Shown piece by piece: positions 39,070-52,669 of a stretch of 64,000 nt of DNA (position 1 is the stretch's first letter; each line of letters starts with the position of its first letter). Origin of the DNA: Piromyces finnis (lineage: Eukaryota; Neocallimastigomycota; Neocallimastigomycetes; Neocallimastigales; Neocallimastigaceae); contig MCFH01000017.1 of the NCBI GenBank assembly GCA_002104945.1, positions 62,001 to 126,000 on the forward strand, in the 5' to 3' direction. The notes under the pieces were generated by a model, which worked only from the letters and a program-made list of their open reading frames with translations, was not told where the DNA came from and did not search any database. The position numbers and the translations under genes were made by a program.

Positions 39070-40587
39070 AAAATAAAAAAAAAAAAAAATAAAAAAGGAA
39101 AAAGTGTAGTATTTTTCTTTTTTTTTTTGTGAGTGTTGTATTTATATATTTTATTATTATTATTTAATACTTTGGTGTAAAGATGATAATTCTTTTAGTT
39201 TAAATAGCAATTTAGTTTCAAATAATCACAATGCGTATTAAGGTGTATGTATACTATTACTAGAGAATAATTCGTTTATATGCATTATTCATAGTTTTTT
39301 TTTTTTTTTTTGGAATTATAAGAATTACCATGAATTAATTTCCTTCTTGGGGTTGGGAAATTCAAAAGGAAATAGAAAAGAATATTATAAGTGTCAAATT
39401 AAATCAAGGTACATTAAAAGAATCGATTTTAATTTCGATTTTTAATCATTTTTAATGCCTTAGTGTAATTAGCTAATACTAACCAAGGTTCAAAAAAAAA
39501 AAAAAAAAAAAAAAGGGCTTTAAAAGCAACCATGAAGAAAGAGTTAAAGGCAATCAGGCCTAGTAAGGTTAATGTCATCCCATGAAGATCCTAATTTTGT
39601 TCCCATGACAAAATATTATCTTTTGAAATTGTGTTTCAATTAAAAAGTCAACGATAATAATTATATTCAAGTAGAGTAATGTCCTTTTTTTTATTTTTTA
39701 TTTTTTATTACTAGAATACATTATATCTTTTTTTTTTTTTTTTTTTTTTTTATGTGTGTGTGTGTGTGTGTTTAATAAACATATATATATATATTTTTTT
39801 AAATATATACGATATTGTTGTGACTTTAATTAAAATAATAGTAAAATTTTTAAAATATTTGCAGTTGTTTAAAAAAAAAAACTTTGTTGCTTTTATTGCT
39901 GTTAACATCAATCAATTAGTGAAAAAAAAAAAAAAAAAAGTCAAAAGAGTCGTTATACTTATTTATATACATAAATTCTAATTGTTAAATAAATCCTATT
40001 AATAATTCTCAATAAGAAAGAGAATATTATTATAAATATGCATTATATATTAATCATCATTTTCATCATCATAAATCTAATTATGAGTTTATTAACTACA
40101 CACTCTTTTTTTTAAATTATTAATTTTATATTTTATAAAAAATTATATCTTCATAATACTCTTATGTAATGGATGTAACATCTTAATCATTTTACCCAAA
40201 TTTTATCTTTTTTTTTTTTTTATTTTATTTTTATTTTTCGACTCTTCTTTGAATCTTGTATTACACTCTATGATATTTTTTTTTTTTTAAAATATAAAAT
40301 AAAAATTCAATATTATTATTTTATCATTTCTTTCCTAGTTCATTATTTATACAAAAAGGCATTTTTTTTTAAAAAAAAAAGAAAAGTATTTATTATTATT
40401 ATTATTATTATTGTTATTATTTATATATTTATACTTATTTATTGTTTATTAAAAACATATTTATAATAGAGGTTTTTTTTTTTTTTCTTTTTTTAAAAAA
40501 AGAAAACATTTTATTCTTTTTCTATATTGATAAAGATATTTTACATTTTTTTTTTTTTTAGTTTATTCTATGTTATCATAGGTCATT
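37853..40587. other. Convergent intergenic region (STE12 / TRS33)
   Basis: 2.7 kb between two converging genes. The left part is A-rich (3' flank of STE12, many AAACAAA and A-tracts). A patch at 39330-39620 has visibly more G+C than its surroundings and is split by an A23 run at 39492-39514. A TG microsatellite lies at 39752-39770. No exon, RNA gene or clear mobile element was found. Confidence 0.55.
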
Positions 40588-42549
40588 TTATGATTTTATA
40601 GTTTTTATTTGAAAAATACCTAAATAATAAAGAAAAACAATATATAATATATATATATATATATATAGATAGAGAAATAAGTTTTTTTATTAATAACATA
40701 TCAACCTTTTTTTTTTTTTTTCTATTCTTTTATATCTAGGGAATAGGTTTATCCTATGAGTATTAACAATATATACACCATAACTACTTACATTGATTAG
40801 GTGGATTTACATCTGCTAAAACTGTACAATTTATACCAAGATTTGAAAGAACACCACGAATAATACCACATGGGAAACTTAAATACTTCAATTTTTAAAT
40901 TTATTATTATTTAAAATGTTATGCATATATGCATATAATATTATTATTTATAAAAAAAAAAAAAATAGAAATTATTTAGTTATTATATATTTTATGGATT
41001 ATATATTGATTTTGGTTCATTCGGTATTTAAACAAAGAGATGAGTGCTTACTGGAAGAACTTCTTTTTTGAAATCTTCTTGATTATTATTAATAGACATT
41101 TTTGAGAACCATTTGAAATTATTATCAGTTAAAACATAAGTACCCTTTTCATTATAATAATAAAATGTTGTGGTGAGAAGAAATATAAACATTAATAAAT
41201 AAACAAATATTAATTAGAATATATGAATATATTAATTTTTAATTCTATTTCATTATTATTATTATTATTATTATTATGATTAATGTTGTTGTTATTGTTA
41301 TTGTTGTTGGTAACATTATTTTTTGATATCCCTGAAAAATATTACTAATTTTATATTACTTTATGATTAGTTTTTAAGTTATCAACTTGTTTCTTGAAAA
41401 TTGTTGACCAGAAATCCTTACAAACAAATTTTATAACATCTAAATTATCAGTGAATCTTGCACGATCTCCTGTTAATCTATGGTTGATGGGATGTCAATT
41501 TTAAATAAATAAAGAAATAAATAATAAAAAAGGTATCCATATATTAAAAGTATATATAGAAAATAATAATAAATTTAGTGTGATGCTTATTATTAATAAA
41601 TATATATGAATTAAACAAGAAAAATTCGAATAAATTAAGTAAATTATTATTGTTATTATTTGTTATTTTTTTTTTTTAATGCTTCGTATTATAAATGGAG
41701 TATAAATTTTCAATTTTGAATATTATATATATAATAATTTCTTGATTTCGGTATTTATGTATATATTAATAAAATTTTATTTCTTTTTAAGTCTTGCTTT
41801 TTTTTTTTTTTTTTAATTGTAAAAAAAGAATTATCAAATGAAATTTCTTTTTTTTTTTTTTTTTTCATAATTTAAAATGTTATAATATAATGAATGAATA
41901 ATATATTTATTTTCAAAATGGTATGTATTTTTGATAAAATGTTTCAATAATTTTCGCTTTTTTCTTAAATTATATATTATATTAGTTGCATAAAATTAAA
42001 ATTTATTTATAGGTGTATTTTAATTGATTTGAAATTTACTGGATGGAAAAGGAATTTCAACATTAAATTATTGTTCCTGTTTATTTCTTTAAAAAAGTTT
42101 TTTTTTTTTTTTTAAAAAAAAAACTGTTTTATAATATTATCAATATATTTAATAATCAGTATTGAATATACCAATGTAGGTATATACGGTATGACTTTTT
42201 TATTTATTCCATAGATTCAAAAATTACTATTTTTTTTTTTTTTTTTTTTACCAAGTTCTTTGTTTTAGTGTGTGTTATTGAGGAATGAATAGTGTTGTAA
42301 TGTAAGGGGAGAGTGAAATAAACAAATAAACAAACAAAATAAATAATAGTTATATAAAAATGAATAAAAACACCTTTCTGCTAATGATTGTCCAGTTAAA
42401 TAACCCATTTGTTCTAATTTAGTATTTTTTAATTCTTTTTCTTTTTCATTGGTATTATCAACATTGTTGAAAAAATGGACCATTTCCATAAATATATAGT
42501 CAAAGCAGCTTTCGCATACTTGAGTTTTTTCAGTCTTATATAAACTCAT
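40588..42549 (-). CDS. TRS33: TRAPP complex subunit TRS33/TRAPPC6, 5 exons
   Basis: Bet3-family subunit of the TRAPP tethering complex, which acts as a Rab exchange factor at the Golgi. Exons (minus): 42549-42374, 41477-41360, 41144-41052, 40885-40792, 40619-40588; phases close to 170 residues, the usual family length. Strong family motifs are [12 protein letters not shown], joined over intron 1 to [20 protein letters not shown], then [18 protein letters not shown] and GTYVL, and near the end [19 protein letters not shown]. The final exon is only 32 nt. A simple read-through after NQC would stop at once, but the GTAAGT there is a perfect donor and the next exon gives [10 protein letters not shown], which matches the C-terminal strand of the family. 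Intron 1 (896 bp) is unusually long for this window and shows no exon of its own. Confidence 0.94.
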
Positions 42550-43110
42550 TATTATTCTTATTCTTTACTGTTATTCTTATTTATTTATTAATAAATATAT
42601 AAAGAGCGGGAGAGCTTTTTTTTTCCTCTTTTTTTAAAAATAAATATAAAAAAAAAAAAGTATTAAAATGAAGCGTTTTGTTTTTTGAATATTTAAAAAT
42701 ACTTTTTATTTATAAAATAAAAAAAAAAAAATAATAATTTTTTTTTTAAATTTTTTTATAATTAAAAAAATAATTAAATTTAATTAAAAAAAAAAAAAGA
42801 TTTAAAATTTTTAATTATAAAAGAATGTTATAAACGCTTCATTCATAAAAACCATTTTTTTTACTTTTATTTTAATAATAATGTAAAGAATAATAATAGT
42901 ATTATAAAGAATGATCATAATAGAATAAATATAAAAGTAGAAAATAAATATTTCTTTAAAACATTTTTTTTATTGATACTATTAATTAGATAAAAAAAAA
43001 AAAAAGCATGGTAACAAGAATAGAAATCAAAGATATACAGCTATTATATGTATATTGAGTAAAAAAAAAAAAAAGAATAGTATTATTTATTTTTTTGGTA
43101 TGATTTTTTA
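42550..43110. other. Intergenic between TRS33 and MIIP homologue
   Basis: 560 bp of A+T-rich DNA with A- and T-tracts between two minus-strand genes. It must hold the TRS33 promoter and the 3' end of the upstream gene. Nothing else is seen. Confidence 0.55.
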
Positions 43111-43767
43111 TTAATAAAAATAGTATTGTTGATTAAAAGTAATTTCTTTTGGATTTTTTCCATTATGAAGTTCTTTATTTAATGATAAAGTATTGGATTC
43201 TATAATCAAAAGCGTCAATATTATCATCACCATTATTTTGTATTTTGTATAATAGACAAAATGTTTTTTTTTTTTTTTTTTTTAAATATAGAAAAATATT
43301 ATAGTATATTATTAATTATATCCTTTGATTACATATTGTATTAAAAAATATTTATATAAAGAAAACTTTTTTTTCTATTTATAATTTTTTTTACCTTTTT
43401 TTCTTCTGGTACTATTGACATCTTCATAACCTTTATGAAGATACTATTATATATTTTTCAAAAATTTACATTATTATGATTAGACGGATTATATTTTTAG
43501 TATAGAGATAATTATTATAAAATTGTTTATTTAAATATTTACTGATTTGAGACTAATGGAATCGGATGGTTCATAACTCTTTCTTCTGTGATGTTTATAA
43601 ACATGTTTAATAGGTTTAAATTGATTCTTTTTTATACTTATTCTATCATATTGTTACATTGATATTATTATTAAATATTATTATTTGACATTATTTGAAT
43701 TTAAAAAAAGTATTAAAAGATATTATTAAATATTATTGATGTTTTATGTATGTATACAAAGAATAAT

Positions 43768-43813
<46 letters not shown>

Positions 43814-44934
43814 GTAATAAAAGATTAATAATGGGATAATTATATTTTTTTTATCCTAATAATAATTTATCATTACTCCTACTAATTATAATATATAGAT
43901 AGATAGGTATAGATATATTACTTTATTGGATATTCATCTATTTCATTTCTAGGCTCATGGCAATTATTATTATTAACAATATTTGATTCTTTTTGATTTT
44001 CCATTGAATACAAATAACATTTATTATCATGAACAGGAAACAATCGTTCATTCAAAGAATAATATCCAAAATCTAATAAAAGTTAATTATTAATTTAAAA
44101 TGGACATCATGATATACAAGTTTTTATTTATTTTTATATATAAATATTCATTTTTAATTATATTAATATATAATTTTTCGTATATATCGAATTAAAAAAA
44201 AAAAAAGATTCTATTATTATTACTACTATACTACTTATTATTCTTTATTATTTCTTACATTTTTCATCATCTGCTAAATATCGTTTTTCCATGATATGAT
44301 TTGATTTCATATAATCCTTACAATTTTCTGGTGGAGGTAATTGATTATCATTTTCATGATCTACTTCAAATTTTGTTCCTTCATGACTTTTGGTATATTT
44401 TTCATTATCCTCTCTAAATTGTTGCAAATCTTCAAAAAATGTATCTGGTTTTTGTAAAATTTTTATATTTCTCTTTTTTTTTTTTTTTTTTTAAATATAC
44501 ATTATGCATGAGTAGTTGTTATCATTGTAGTAATAGTAATTATAGAAAATAATTTATTAAATTAATATAAAAAATAGATAGATGATTAGAATATTAATGA
44601 TTAAGACATAACATTTCATAATAAAAGAAAAAAAATAGTTTCTTTTATTTTTCCTTTCTTCTTTTTCTTTTTATTAATATTCTTAGTTTATATTTACCAT
44701 ATATCTATTATTTTTAATACTTGTTATTAAATTGGTAGAATACTTTTCATTTTTCTTTTTTAACAAGGTACAATTGTTTTGTCGTTCAATTAAACGTTGA
44801 GTATCATTTCCTAATTTATCTAATATATTTAAATCATGTTGTTGTTGTTCATAATCTGAACTATACCATGATATTAAATCGGATGAATTTTGATAATCAT
44901 CTTCATAACCAAAACTTTCCCTACTACTATCCAT
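43111..44934 (-). CDS. MIIP: Homologue of MIIP (migration and invasion-inhibitory protein), 6 exons
   Basis: Exons (minus): 44934-44698, 44472-44259, 44072-43922, 43642-43543, 43443-43395, 43199-43111; phases close to 279 residues. I recognise the order of conserved blocks of the MIIP family: a Tyr/Trp-containing segment after a Ser-rich start (SSDLISWYSSDYE), then FFEDLQQFREDNEK, then YYSLNERLFPV followed by a Cys, then HVYKHHRRKSYEPSDSISL, and a short tail with HKGYEDV. In the vertebrate protein the matching blocks are the FF-LQEFRETN, NRRLFPV and HIHRRKSFDASDTLAL segments. MIIP's biochemical role is poorly known even in animals; no catalytic motif is visible here. A second Cys that follows RLFPV in animals is Tyr here. 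The gene sits head-to-tail with tomosyn and TRS33 but shares no obvious function with them. Confidence 0.72.
43769..43812 (+). repeat. TAA microsatellite in MIIP-homologue intron
   Basis: About 14 TAA units in the intron between exons 44072-43922 and 43642-43543. Confidence 0.9.
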
Positions 44935-45694
44935 TTTTCTTTTCTCAATAATTAATTTAAATCTTTACGATTTTTTAGTTTATATAAAAAATAATTATTT
45001 ATTTTTTTTTTTTTGTATTCCTTTTCCTTTTTCTTTCAATAATTAATTATTTTATCAATTGTGTGTGTGTGCGTGCGGCGTGCATGCGTGTATTTTTTTT
45101 AAAGTTTATTAAAAAACTTTAAACATTTATTTTATTTTTATTTTTTTTTTTAATTAACTTTATATAAATTAAATATAAAGTTTTTTGTGGATGAATTTAT
45201 TAAAAATAAAAAGAGGAAATTAAAACAAAACAAAACTAAGACGTTTTAAATAAAAATCTTTTTTTTTTTTTTTTTTATTTTTATTTTTATTTTTATTTTT
45301 ATAAATAATGAATAATAGTATTGTATCTTTGTAGTAAAAAAAAAAAAAGAAAATAAATATTTCAATTATTATTATTTAATCTTTTTTAGGAGAATGTAAA
45401 ATAATAATAATAATAATTATTAATATATATATATATATATATATTTTTAAATGACACTTTTAGTCTTTTTTTTTTTTTTTTTTTTTTAATACATGCAAAC
45501 ATGTTTGGTAGATATTTATTATTAATATTATTATTAGATTTAGTTTTCTTTTTCTTTCTTTTTTTTTTTTTTTCATTTTCTATTTAATTCATTCTTTCTC
45601 TCTCTCTTTTAATATCTTCTTTATGATTTTAATATATTTTGATAAAAAAAAAAAAAAAAAAAAGAAAAAGAAAACCGGAAAAGAGAAAAAGAAA
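44935..45694. other. Intergenic, 5' of MIIP homologue
   Basis: 760 bp between two minus-strand genes, with a TG/GCGTGC-rich microsatellite at 45060-45092 just upstream of the MIIP-homologue start, T5A repeats near 45270-45300 and several T-tracts. No exon is seen. Confidence 0.55.
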
Positions 45695-48600
45695 TTATAG
45701 TTGATACCATTTTTTCTTTGACATACGTTCATTATATTCTCTTATAGATTTTAAAAACTCGCTAGCTCCTTGATTTAATTCACTCACTTGACGGTCTAAT
45801 TCTTCTAAATGTTCACCTCTTTCTTCTAAATTCTATTTATAAAAAAACAACAACAACAATAATAAAAAATACCAATAATATAATACGATTTAAAAAGAGT
45901 TTTTTTTTTTTTTTTATTTTATGTATATATTATATTAAGATATAAAATTATTAAATATTAAAAATATATATATATATTTTTACAAACCTCTCTGGCTTGA
46001 GCATATATATTACTTGTAGTTTTTGTTTTATCCTCTAAACTATTCATGGGTGGTTCATTTTCTTTTTTGACTTTATCAAAATGGCTATCTGATTTACTTA
46101 AAGCTTTATTTAATCCAATCTTTTGTTTGAAACTAAAAATTGATTTATCTTCAAACATTTTAGTAGATGGTGATTCAATCTATTCGTTATTTTCATTGTA
46201 TTTGTACGCGTGTGTATAAATGTATGTGCGTATTCGTATGTGTGTGTGCGTGCGTGCGTGCGTGTTTTAAAATATTATATACATATCATAATATTTTATA
46301 CATATATACATAAAAAAAAATTTTATTATTATCATTTTTTTTTTTTTTTTTATAATTTTAATTTTTAAATGAATTCTTACATTAATTGGACAAATTTCTT
46401 TGTTTGGCGAACTAATTTCAAGATTTTTCTTTACTAAAGTTTTTTTTTTTTATTAAAAAAAAAAAAAAAAAGATATATATATTTAATATTAATATTAATA
46501 AGAATAGTATTATTATTAATTTAAATATTTTGGTTTTTTCTTTCTTTTTTTTTTTATATATTTTGAAAAAAAAAAAAAATAAAATGAAAATTACAAAAAG
46601 TATCAATTTCTCTAATAGAAGTTCTTCTTGTTTTTGGAATGGTGTAGGATAAAGCTTCATCATAATCAACACTCCATGATTGAGATTTGGCTGAATATGG
46701 TGAGACTAAATCAATTAAACTAGATTGGGAATCTTCTTCTTCTACAGTGATTTCTCGACCCCATACATAAAATTGTTTAAATTCATTACCTTTAAACCTT
46801 TACATTTTCCATCAAAAATAAATATGAAAAAAAAAAAAAAAAAAATAGTTAGATTATATATTATTAAATTTATTCATATATATATTGAGAAATTAGTCTA
46901 ATACCATATAATCATTAAACCGGTCGGAGTAATAGATAACGTTTCAAAACTAATATTCATATAATAAATAGTATTCATAGTATTCATTAAAAATTGTATC
47001 ATCATACATACATATAAAATTATTAAATATATATGGATATTATATATTTATTTATTATATTATTTATTTATTCATTTACCTTGCTAAATCATTTGTAGGA
47101 TATTTAATAACTCTATATAAAGCCAAGTTTGGAATAGAATAAATATTAATATAAAGTTCTAAATTTTCATTTAATATCATACATATACAATATTTTAATC
47201 CTATAAAGATATAAATATATATTAGATAATAAAAAAAAAGGGTAATTAATATTGAATAAAGAACATTATTAAAAAGATAATATAATAAAATAATATATAT
47301 TGAGATATAATATACATAAAATATATATCTAATATATATATATTTTGAAAATAAATTAATATAATTATTATTATCAACTATGAATTTAATTAACTAATTA
47401 AAAAAGAGTTGATAACTATTAATTAATAAAGAAAAATAATAAAAATTAATAATAGTAAAAAAAAAAAAAAAAAATGTACCATCAATTTCTACAACTTCAG
47501 AGAATATAGGTTCGTAATTTAATTTTAAATTATCGTATAAATCAGAAAATTTATTTTTGAATACTTTAATATGAGAGGAAGTTACCACCACATATAACTT
47601 TTCATGTATTTTTATATTCCATTTTTCGGAATTTCCGTTTGGTGAAGCATTATCGTCAGAATCTATTGTTGAATTTGTAACTTCAACAGGTGAGATAGTA
47701 TTTTCAACAATTTCATTAATACTCATGGCTGGAATAGATTTAATAAATAATATTTTTGAAGAGACATTGAATTTGGAATCTTGAACTTTATTAATAAATA
47801 AATAAATGAAAAATGGAAAAAAAAAAAAGTATATATATTTATATATAAAATATATGTATTAATATATATATTTGAAATAAAAGAATGGTATAATGAATAT
47901 CAGCATTTTTATTTTATTTTTATTAATCAATATTATTATATAATATAATGAACCTGGTTGTAATATAAATTCTTTTTCGGTTTGAATAACAGCGTAATTC
48001 ATACATTGACCTTTATTTTTTTTATAGAATTTCATTTATTTATACATAATATTATGATATTCAATAAAAGTTAGGAGGATTTTTGTGTATATAAATTTCT
48101 TTTAGAAAAATAAAATTCGGTATCATTACCTTTTTCATTTCCAATAACAATAATTGGAAAATCTATATTTGATTCTAATAAATCTATGGTAATTGGATTT
48201 TGTAATAATGTTTCTATTTAAATCATGAAAATAATTATAAATATAATATTTAAATGTTTAATATATGTATATATATATATATTTAGGTTTTTTTTTTTTT
48301 TTTTTTTTTAAAAGAATTATACTAATAAAAATTGAAATAGAATAAAAGAAAAAAAAAAAATTTTTTTTTTTTTTTTTTTTATTTACCAGCATCTATAATA
48401 CATTCTCCATTATCGTGATAAATGGAAAAAATAATCAATTGTTTTGATTCTGTTAGGACTGCTGAACTAAATATTAATAATTCAAATGTATATTTTTATA
48501 TATTAGGTTAAATATGTAATTTTCATGTAATAATAATAAATAAAAAAATTTTTTTTTTCATTTATTGTTATCATTATTATAAGAGAGATGATAAGGATTT

Positions 48601-49481
48601 AGAGTATATTTATAGTATGTATGTATTGTATTAATATTTTTAGTTTTCCGACACTTACATTCCCATTTGTTTATAATAACTGAAATTGATTATTTTACTT
48701 TTAAATTCTTTTGTTTTTTGAAGTTTGACAACACCTTTTTTAACAAAAGTTGTTTTTTTAATCGTACTATGAATACTATCAGAGTAAGGGTAAATAGAAT
48801 CACGACAATTTGATTTATCTTTTTCTAAGGAATAGATTTCAAATTTATTATTATATACAATTAATGTTTTATCAAAAGAAACTAAAAAGTCGAAAATTTC
48901 TATATTTTCTGGTAAGGGTAAACTTTCAAGAAATATAAAACCATAAGAGGTTTGAAGCCAATATCTTAAAATATTATCTTTATGATAGGTAACATAACCG
49001 TTAAATAAGATATTTTGAGAACTCTCGTTATACTTTTCTTCGGAAACAAAGGATGTAACGAAATCTTTTGTAAATTGAGTTTGAATGGCCCTGACAATAT
49101 CTGGTAATTTTAACAAGAATAATGAATTGTAGATAGAATCTATTTCTTTACTGTCCGTTAAATTGAAAAATCGGCAATTATTATCACTTAATGTGACTAA
49201 CACCAATTGATTTTCATATGGTATTATATCGAAATTCTTTACTTCTTCGTCAACCACTATTTTTTTCATTGATAATGGCGATCCAAATTCAACATTTTGA
49301 AGAGTAATGATGGTAATGTTACTGGTTGTTGTTTGTAATAAACTTTTCTCACTGCAAATAATTTGTGTTTTATTTTTTTCTATTTGGATCCATTTAATCT
49401 TATCAACTATAATTATAAAATAGACAAATAAATCATATTAAATATATATTATTAATATATAAAATTAAATAAATAAATAAG

Positions 49482-49512
<31 letters not shown>

Positions 49513-51055
49513 CTATTATTCTATCTATCTATCTATTTTCTTCTTTTACACACACAAATATATATATATATATATCAAATATATAAGGGTATATAGACAA
49601 ATAGATAAAGGTTCTTTTTTTTTTTTTTTAAAAAATTTCTAATAAATTTATGATGAATATATAAATATATTTATTATAGTTACTTGGATTGATAAGTTCA
49701 AGAGAAGGTTGGTTTTCACCTTCTTCTTCACCTTCTTCTTTTATATTATTTAATTTTTCGGTTAATTGACTGGTATAATCTCTAACATTTTTAATTACCA
49801 AAGGTTTTATTGTTTTTCCCGTCTTCCAAAAACACAGGGAACCTTTATTTGTTCCTGTAATGAAATGAATACCATCAGGACACCATTGAACACTTGTAAG
49901 TATTTCTTCTTGTTGATATCTTTCTATTATTTTTTGTTTCTTAATATGATATTGAATAATCAGACCGTATTCAAATCCAATTAATATTCTATTTTTAATT
50001 GGGTTCACCGCGATACACTGAACAGAGGAGGGAATAGCTTCACCCGATTTTGTTTTACATAATATATTTTGACTGGATAAAATGCCATTGACTACATCAT
50101 AAATATAAACACAACCATTGTCTGAGCCTAAAAATAACCAGTTGGAATCAGGGTAAAAATCGATACATGTGACATTGATACTTAATTTAACTTGTAAATG
50201 AACTGTTCTTTCATTAACATCCCAAATAACCAATTCTTCATTATCATAAATACTAATTAAATATTCTCCACCTGTTTTAAATTTTAAAAAATTAATTTTT
50301 GATTTTTCTTGAGCTAAATATAAAAATGTTTCTCGAATTTCTTCACTTTCATTTCTTGGAAAACGAATTAAATTAATACCCTTTAATTTAAATATAAAAT
50401 AATAATAATAGCAATAACAATAATAACAATATTAATTAATAATAATATCAACAAAAGAGTAATGTCTGTTAACGTTATTAATACTTTAGTACTAATGTTG
50501 TTAATACTATAATAATAATAATAATAAAATGTATATATATTTAATAATAATAGTAATGATAATAATATAATGTATATCTATTTAATAATGATAATAATAA
50601 TAATAATTACTATATTAGAGCAGCAGCAATAACAACAACAGCAACAACAATAACAACAATAATAATAATATTAACCATTAATAATATTATTATCATTATT
50701 ATCGTAATTTTATTATAATTTTTTATCAACATTTTAATAAAATAAAATAGAATAAAAACACACTATTTATTCAAAATGACTTATTCTATGTAAACAACCA
50801 CCATTCCAATTCAATTCAATACAGTTTAACTAGATTATTTTCTATTTTTTTTTTTTTTTTTTTTTTTTTTTGTAACTATCAATAATTTTCTTATACACAC
50901 ACCTTATTTGTTCCAATAGCAAGTAATTTTTGAGCTATATCAGCGGCAATTAAACCATTTTGATTTGATAACCCATATCTCCATAATTCAGATAATTCAG
51001 CTTTTTGAAAATTCTTTTTACTAAGTTTTCTGGTAAATACTTTTAATAAAGACAT
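45695..51055 (-). CDS. Tomosyn/SRO7/Lgl-family SNARE regulator, 13 exons
   Basis: WD40-repeat protein of the lethal giant larvae/Sro7/tomosyn family, which binds plasma-membrane SNAREs and controls exocytosis and polarity. Exons (minus): 51055-50903, 50380-49684, 49406-48659, 48466-48387, 48213-48130, 48010-47954, 47785-47480, 47200-47080, 46949-46905, 46797-46595, 46433-46381, 46179-45988, 45832-45695; phases close to 958 residues. The N-terminus reads FTRKLSKKNFQKAELSELWR, then LxIGTNKG, and repeated WD-type blades follow (LVIWDVNERTVHLQ, WLFLGSDNGCVYIYDVVNG, CIAVNPIKNRILIGFEYG, VQWCPDGIHFITGTNKGSLC). The C-terminus is an R-SNARE-like coil: AREN, LEERGEHLEELDRQVSEL and a KKKW end, which marks tomosyn more than animal Lgl. 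The donor of exon 6 is the weak GTTCAT. No transmembrane segment is present, as in the family. Confidence 0.87.
46199..46266 (+). repeat. TG/GCGTGC microsatellite in tomosyn intron 11
   Basis: Alternating purine-pyrimidine tract with TGTGTGTG followed by repeated CGTG, inside the intron 46180-46380. It is one of the few G+C-rich short tracts in the window and could adopt Z-DNA; that is inference. Confidence 0.85.
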
Positions 51056-51725
51056 TTATGATAATAGTTTTTTTTTTTTATAAATGAAATAAAATATATT
51101 AAAATAAAATGTTGAGCGGTTTTTTTTTTTTTTAATAAATTTATATATTTTTAGTTTAAAGAAATGCTTTCTTTTCACTTTTTTTTTTTATTGTTAGTTG
51201 TATTGTTTTATTTTATAAATCTCTTTCTTTCTTTCTTTCTTTCTTTGAAATCTTTGATTATCTTTTTTTTTTTTTTTTAATTCATCGTACTTTTTTTTTT
51301 TTTCTTAAATTTCAACTTTTAACTATAAAAAAATAAAAAAAAAAAATTATAAAAATTATGGTGCAATTTTTTTTTTTTTATTTCTTCTTTATAAATAATT
51401 TTAAAGTTTTAAAAAAAGTAATAAAAATAATCTAATCCACAAAATCAATTTAATTAAAAATTTTATTATGGCTTTTAATTTTTCTAAAATATTAATTAAT
51501 GCTTTTTTCTAATTATTTTATTAAATAAATTGTGGCTTTATATTTTATGTTTCATTCATTCATAAAGAACAAATTATTTTATGTACCCACATGAAAATCA
51601 CGTTCTATATTAGATTTATCATCCATATCCATAAAAAATTTTTTTTTTTTTTTTTTCAACAAGAAGTGAATGAGAATTATTTTATTATTTAGAATTAGTT
51701 AATTATTCACTACAAAAGATACAAA
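51056..51725. promoter_or_regulatory. Divergent promoter region of tomosyn and MED22
   Basis: 670 bp separate the two divergent start codons, so both promoters must lie here. It contains several T-tracts, a CTTT repeat (51222-51246) and A-tracts. Homopolymer dA:dT tracts commonly exclude nucleosomes in fungi. No TATA element can be singled out in DNA of this composition. Confidence 0.5.
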
Positions 51726-52669
51726 ATGTCTTTTACAAATCTAGATAAAAAGAACAAATTTGTTCAAAATGAAGAAGAATATAATAAAAGGTAAAGAAAG
51801 AAGGAAAGAAAGAAAATCACTTTTATTCCTTGCTTAAATTTTTTTATAGTTATGAGACATTAAAAATTACCATCCATTTTCAATGTATATAAAGATTAGA
51901 TACAGAAATAGATCAATTAATTGATAGTTTTCATCATATTGTTAAAGCTTCAAAGGTAAAAATTAAAAATTTTTAATATTTTCAACTTTTTTTTTTTTAT
52001 TATAATAATTTTAAATTGTTATTTTTTTTTTCTTTTGGTATTAAAGATAGGTGATAGTGACAAGTATAAAATATTTCAAGAAGAATACTTGATTAATTGT
52101 ATGTCCTCAAATATTGTAAGTAGTAGTAGAATGTGTTAAAGTTGATATAGTTAAACAACAATGAATAAATAAGTTTATAAATACACAAAGAAAAAGAAAA
52201 TATAAATTTTTATTATTATTGAAATTCTTTTTTTTTTTTTTTTTTTTTCAATTTTATTTATCTTATAAATATTATATGATGTATCATGTATAATATCACA
52301 TATATTATATCATATATTATATTATTATTATATAAAAATTAATATGAAACAAATTTAAAGATAAGATCTGCGCAATCATTATTAACCTTAATATCAGAAT
52401 TAAAGCAATCTATATTAATATTTGATTATAAATCATTAAATTCAGGAATTTTAAGTAGAATAGAAACCATAGAACAAGAAAAAATAAATGTAAGTGACAT
52501 GTTAATGTCATTACAAAGTGATATAAGAAATAATATAAAAGAATTGGAAGATGTTCATTACTCTTCCATTTCATTTGAAATAGAAGACGACGATAAAAGT
52601 GAAAATATAATCAATGACGCCGAAGACAATAAAAATGAAGAAGACAAGGAAATAAGAAATAAAAGTTAA
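51726..52669 (+). CDS. MED22: Mediator subunit MED22 (Srb6/Surf5), 4 exons
   Basis: Head-module subunit of the RNA polymerase II Mediator complex. Exons: 51726-51790, 51895-51955, 52047-52115, 52361-52669; phases close to 167 residues. Family motifs are LDTEIDQLIDSFHHIVKASK at the exon 1-2 junction, IGDSDKYKIFQEEYLINC in exon 3 and RSAQSLLTLISELKQSILI in exon 4, ending in a helical region and an acidic Asp/Glu tail. The length matches MED22. Three introns interrupt less than 200 nt of coding sequence at the 5' end, so single-frame searches miss the first three exons. Confidence 0.88.
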
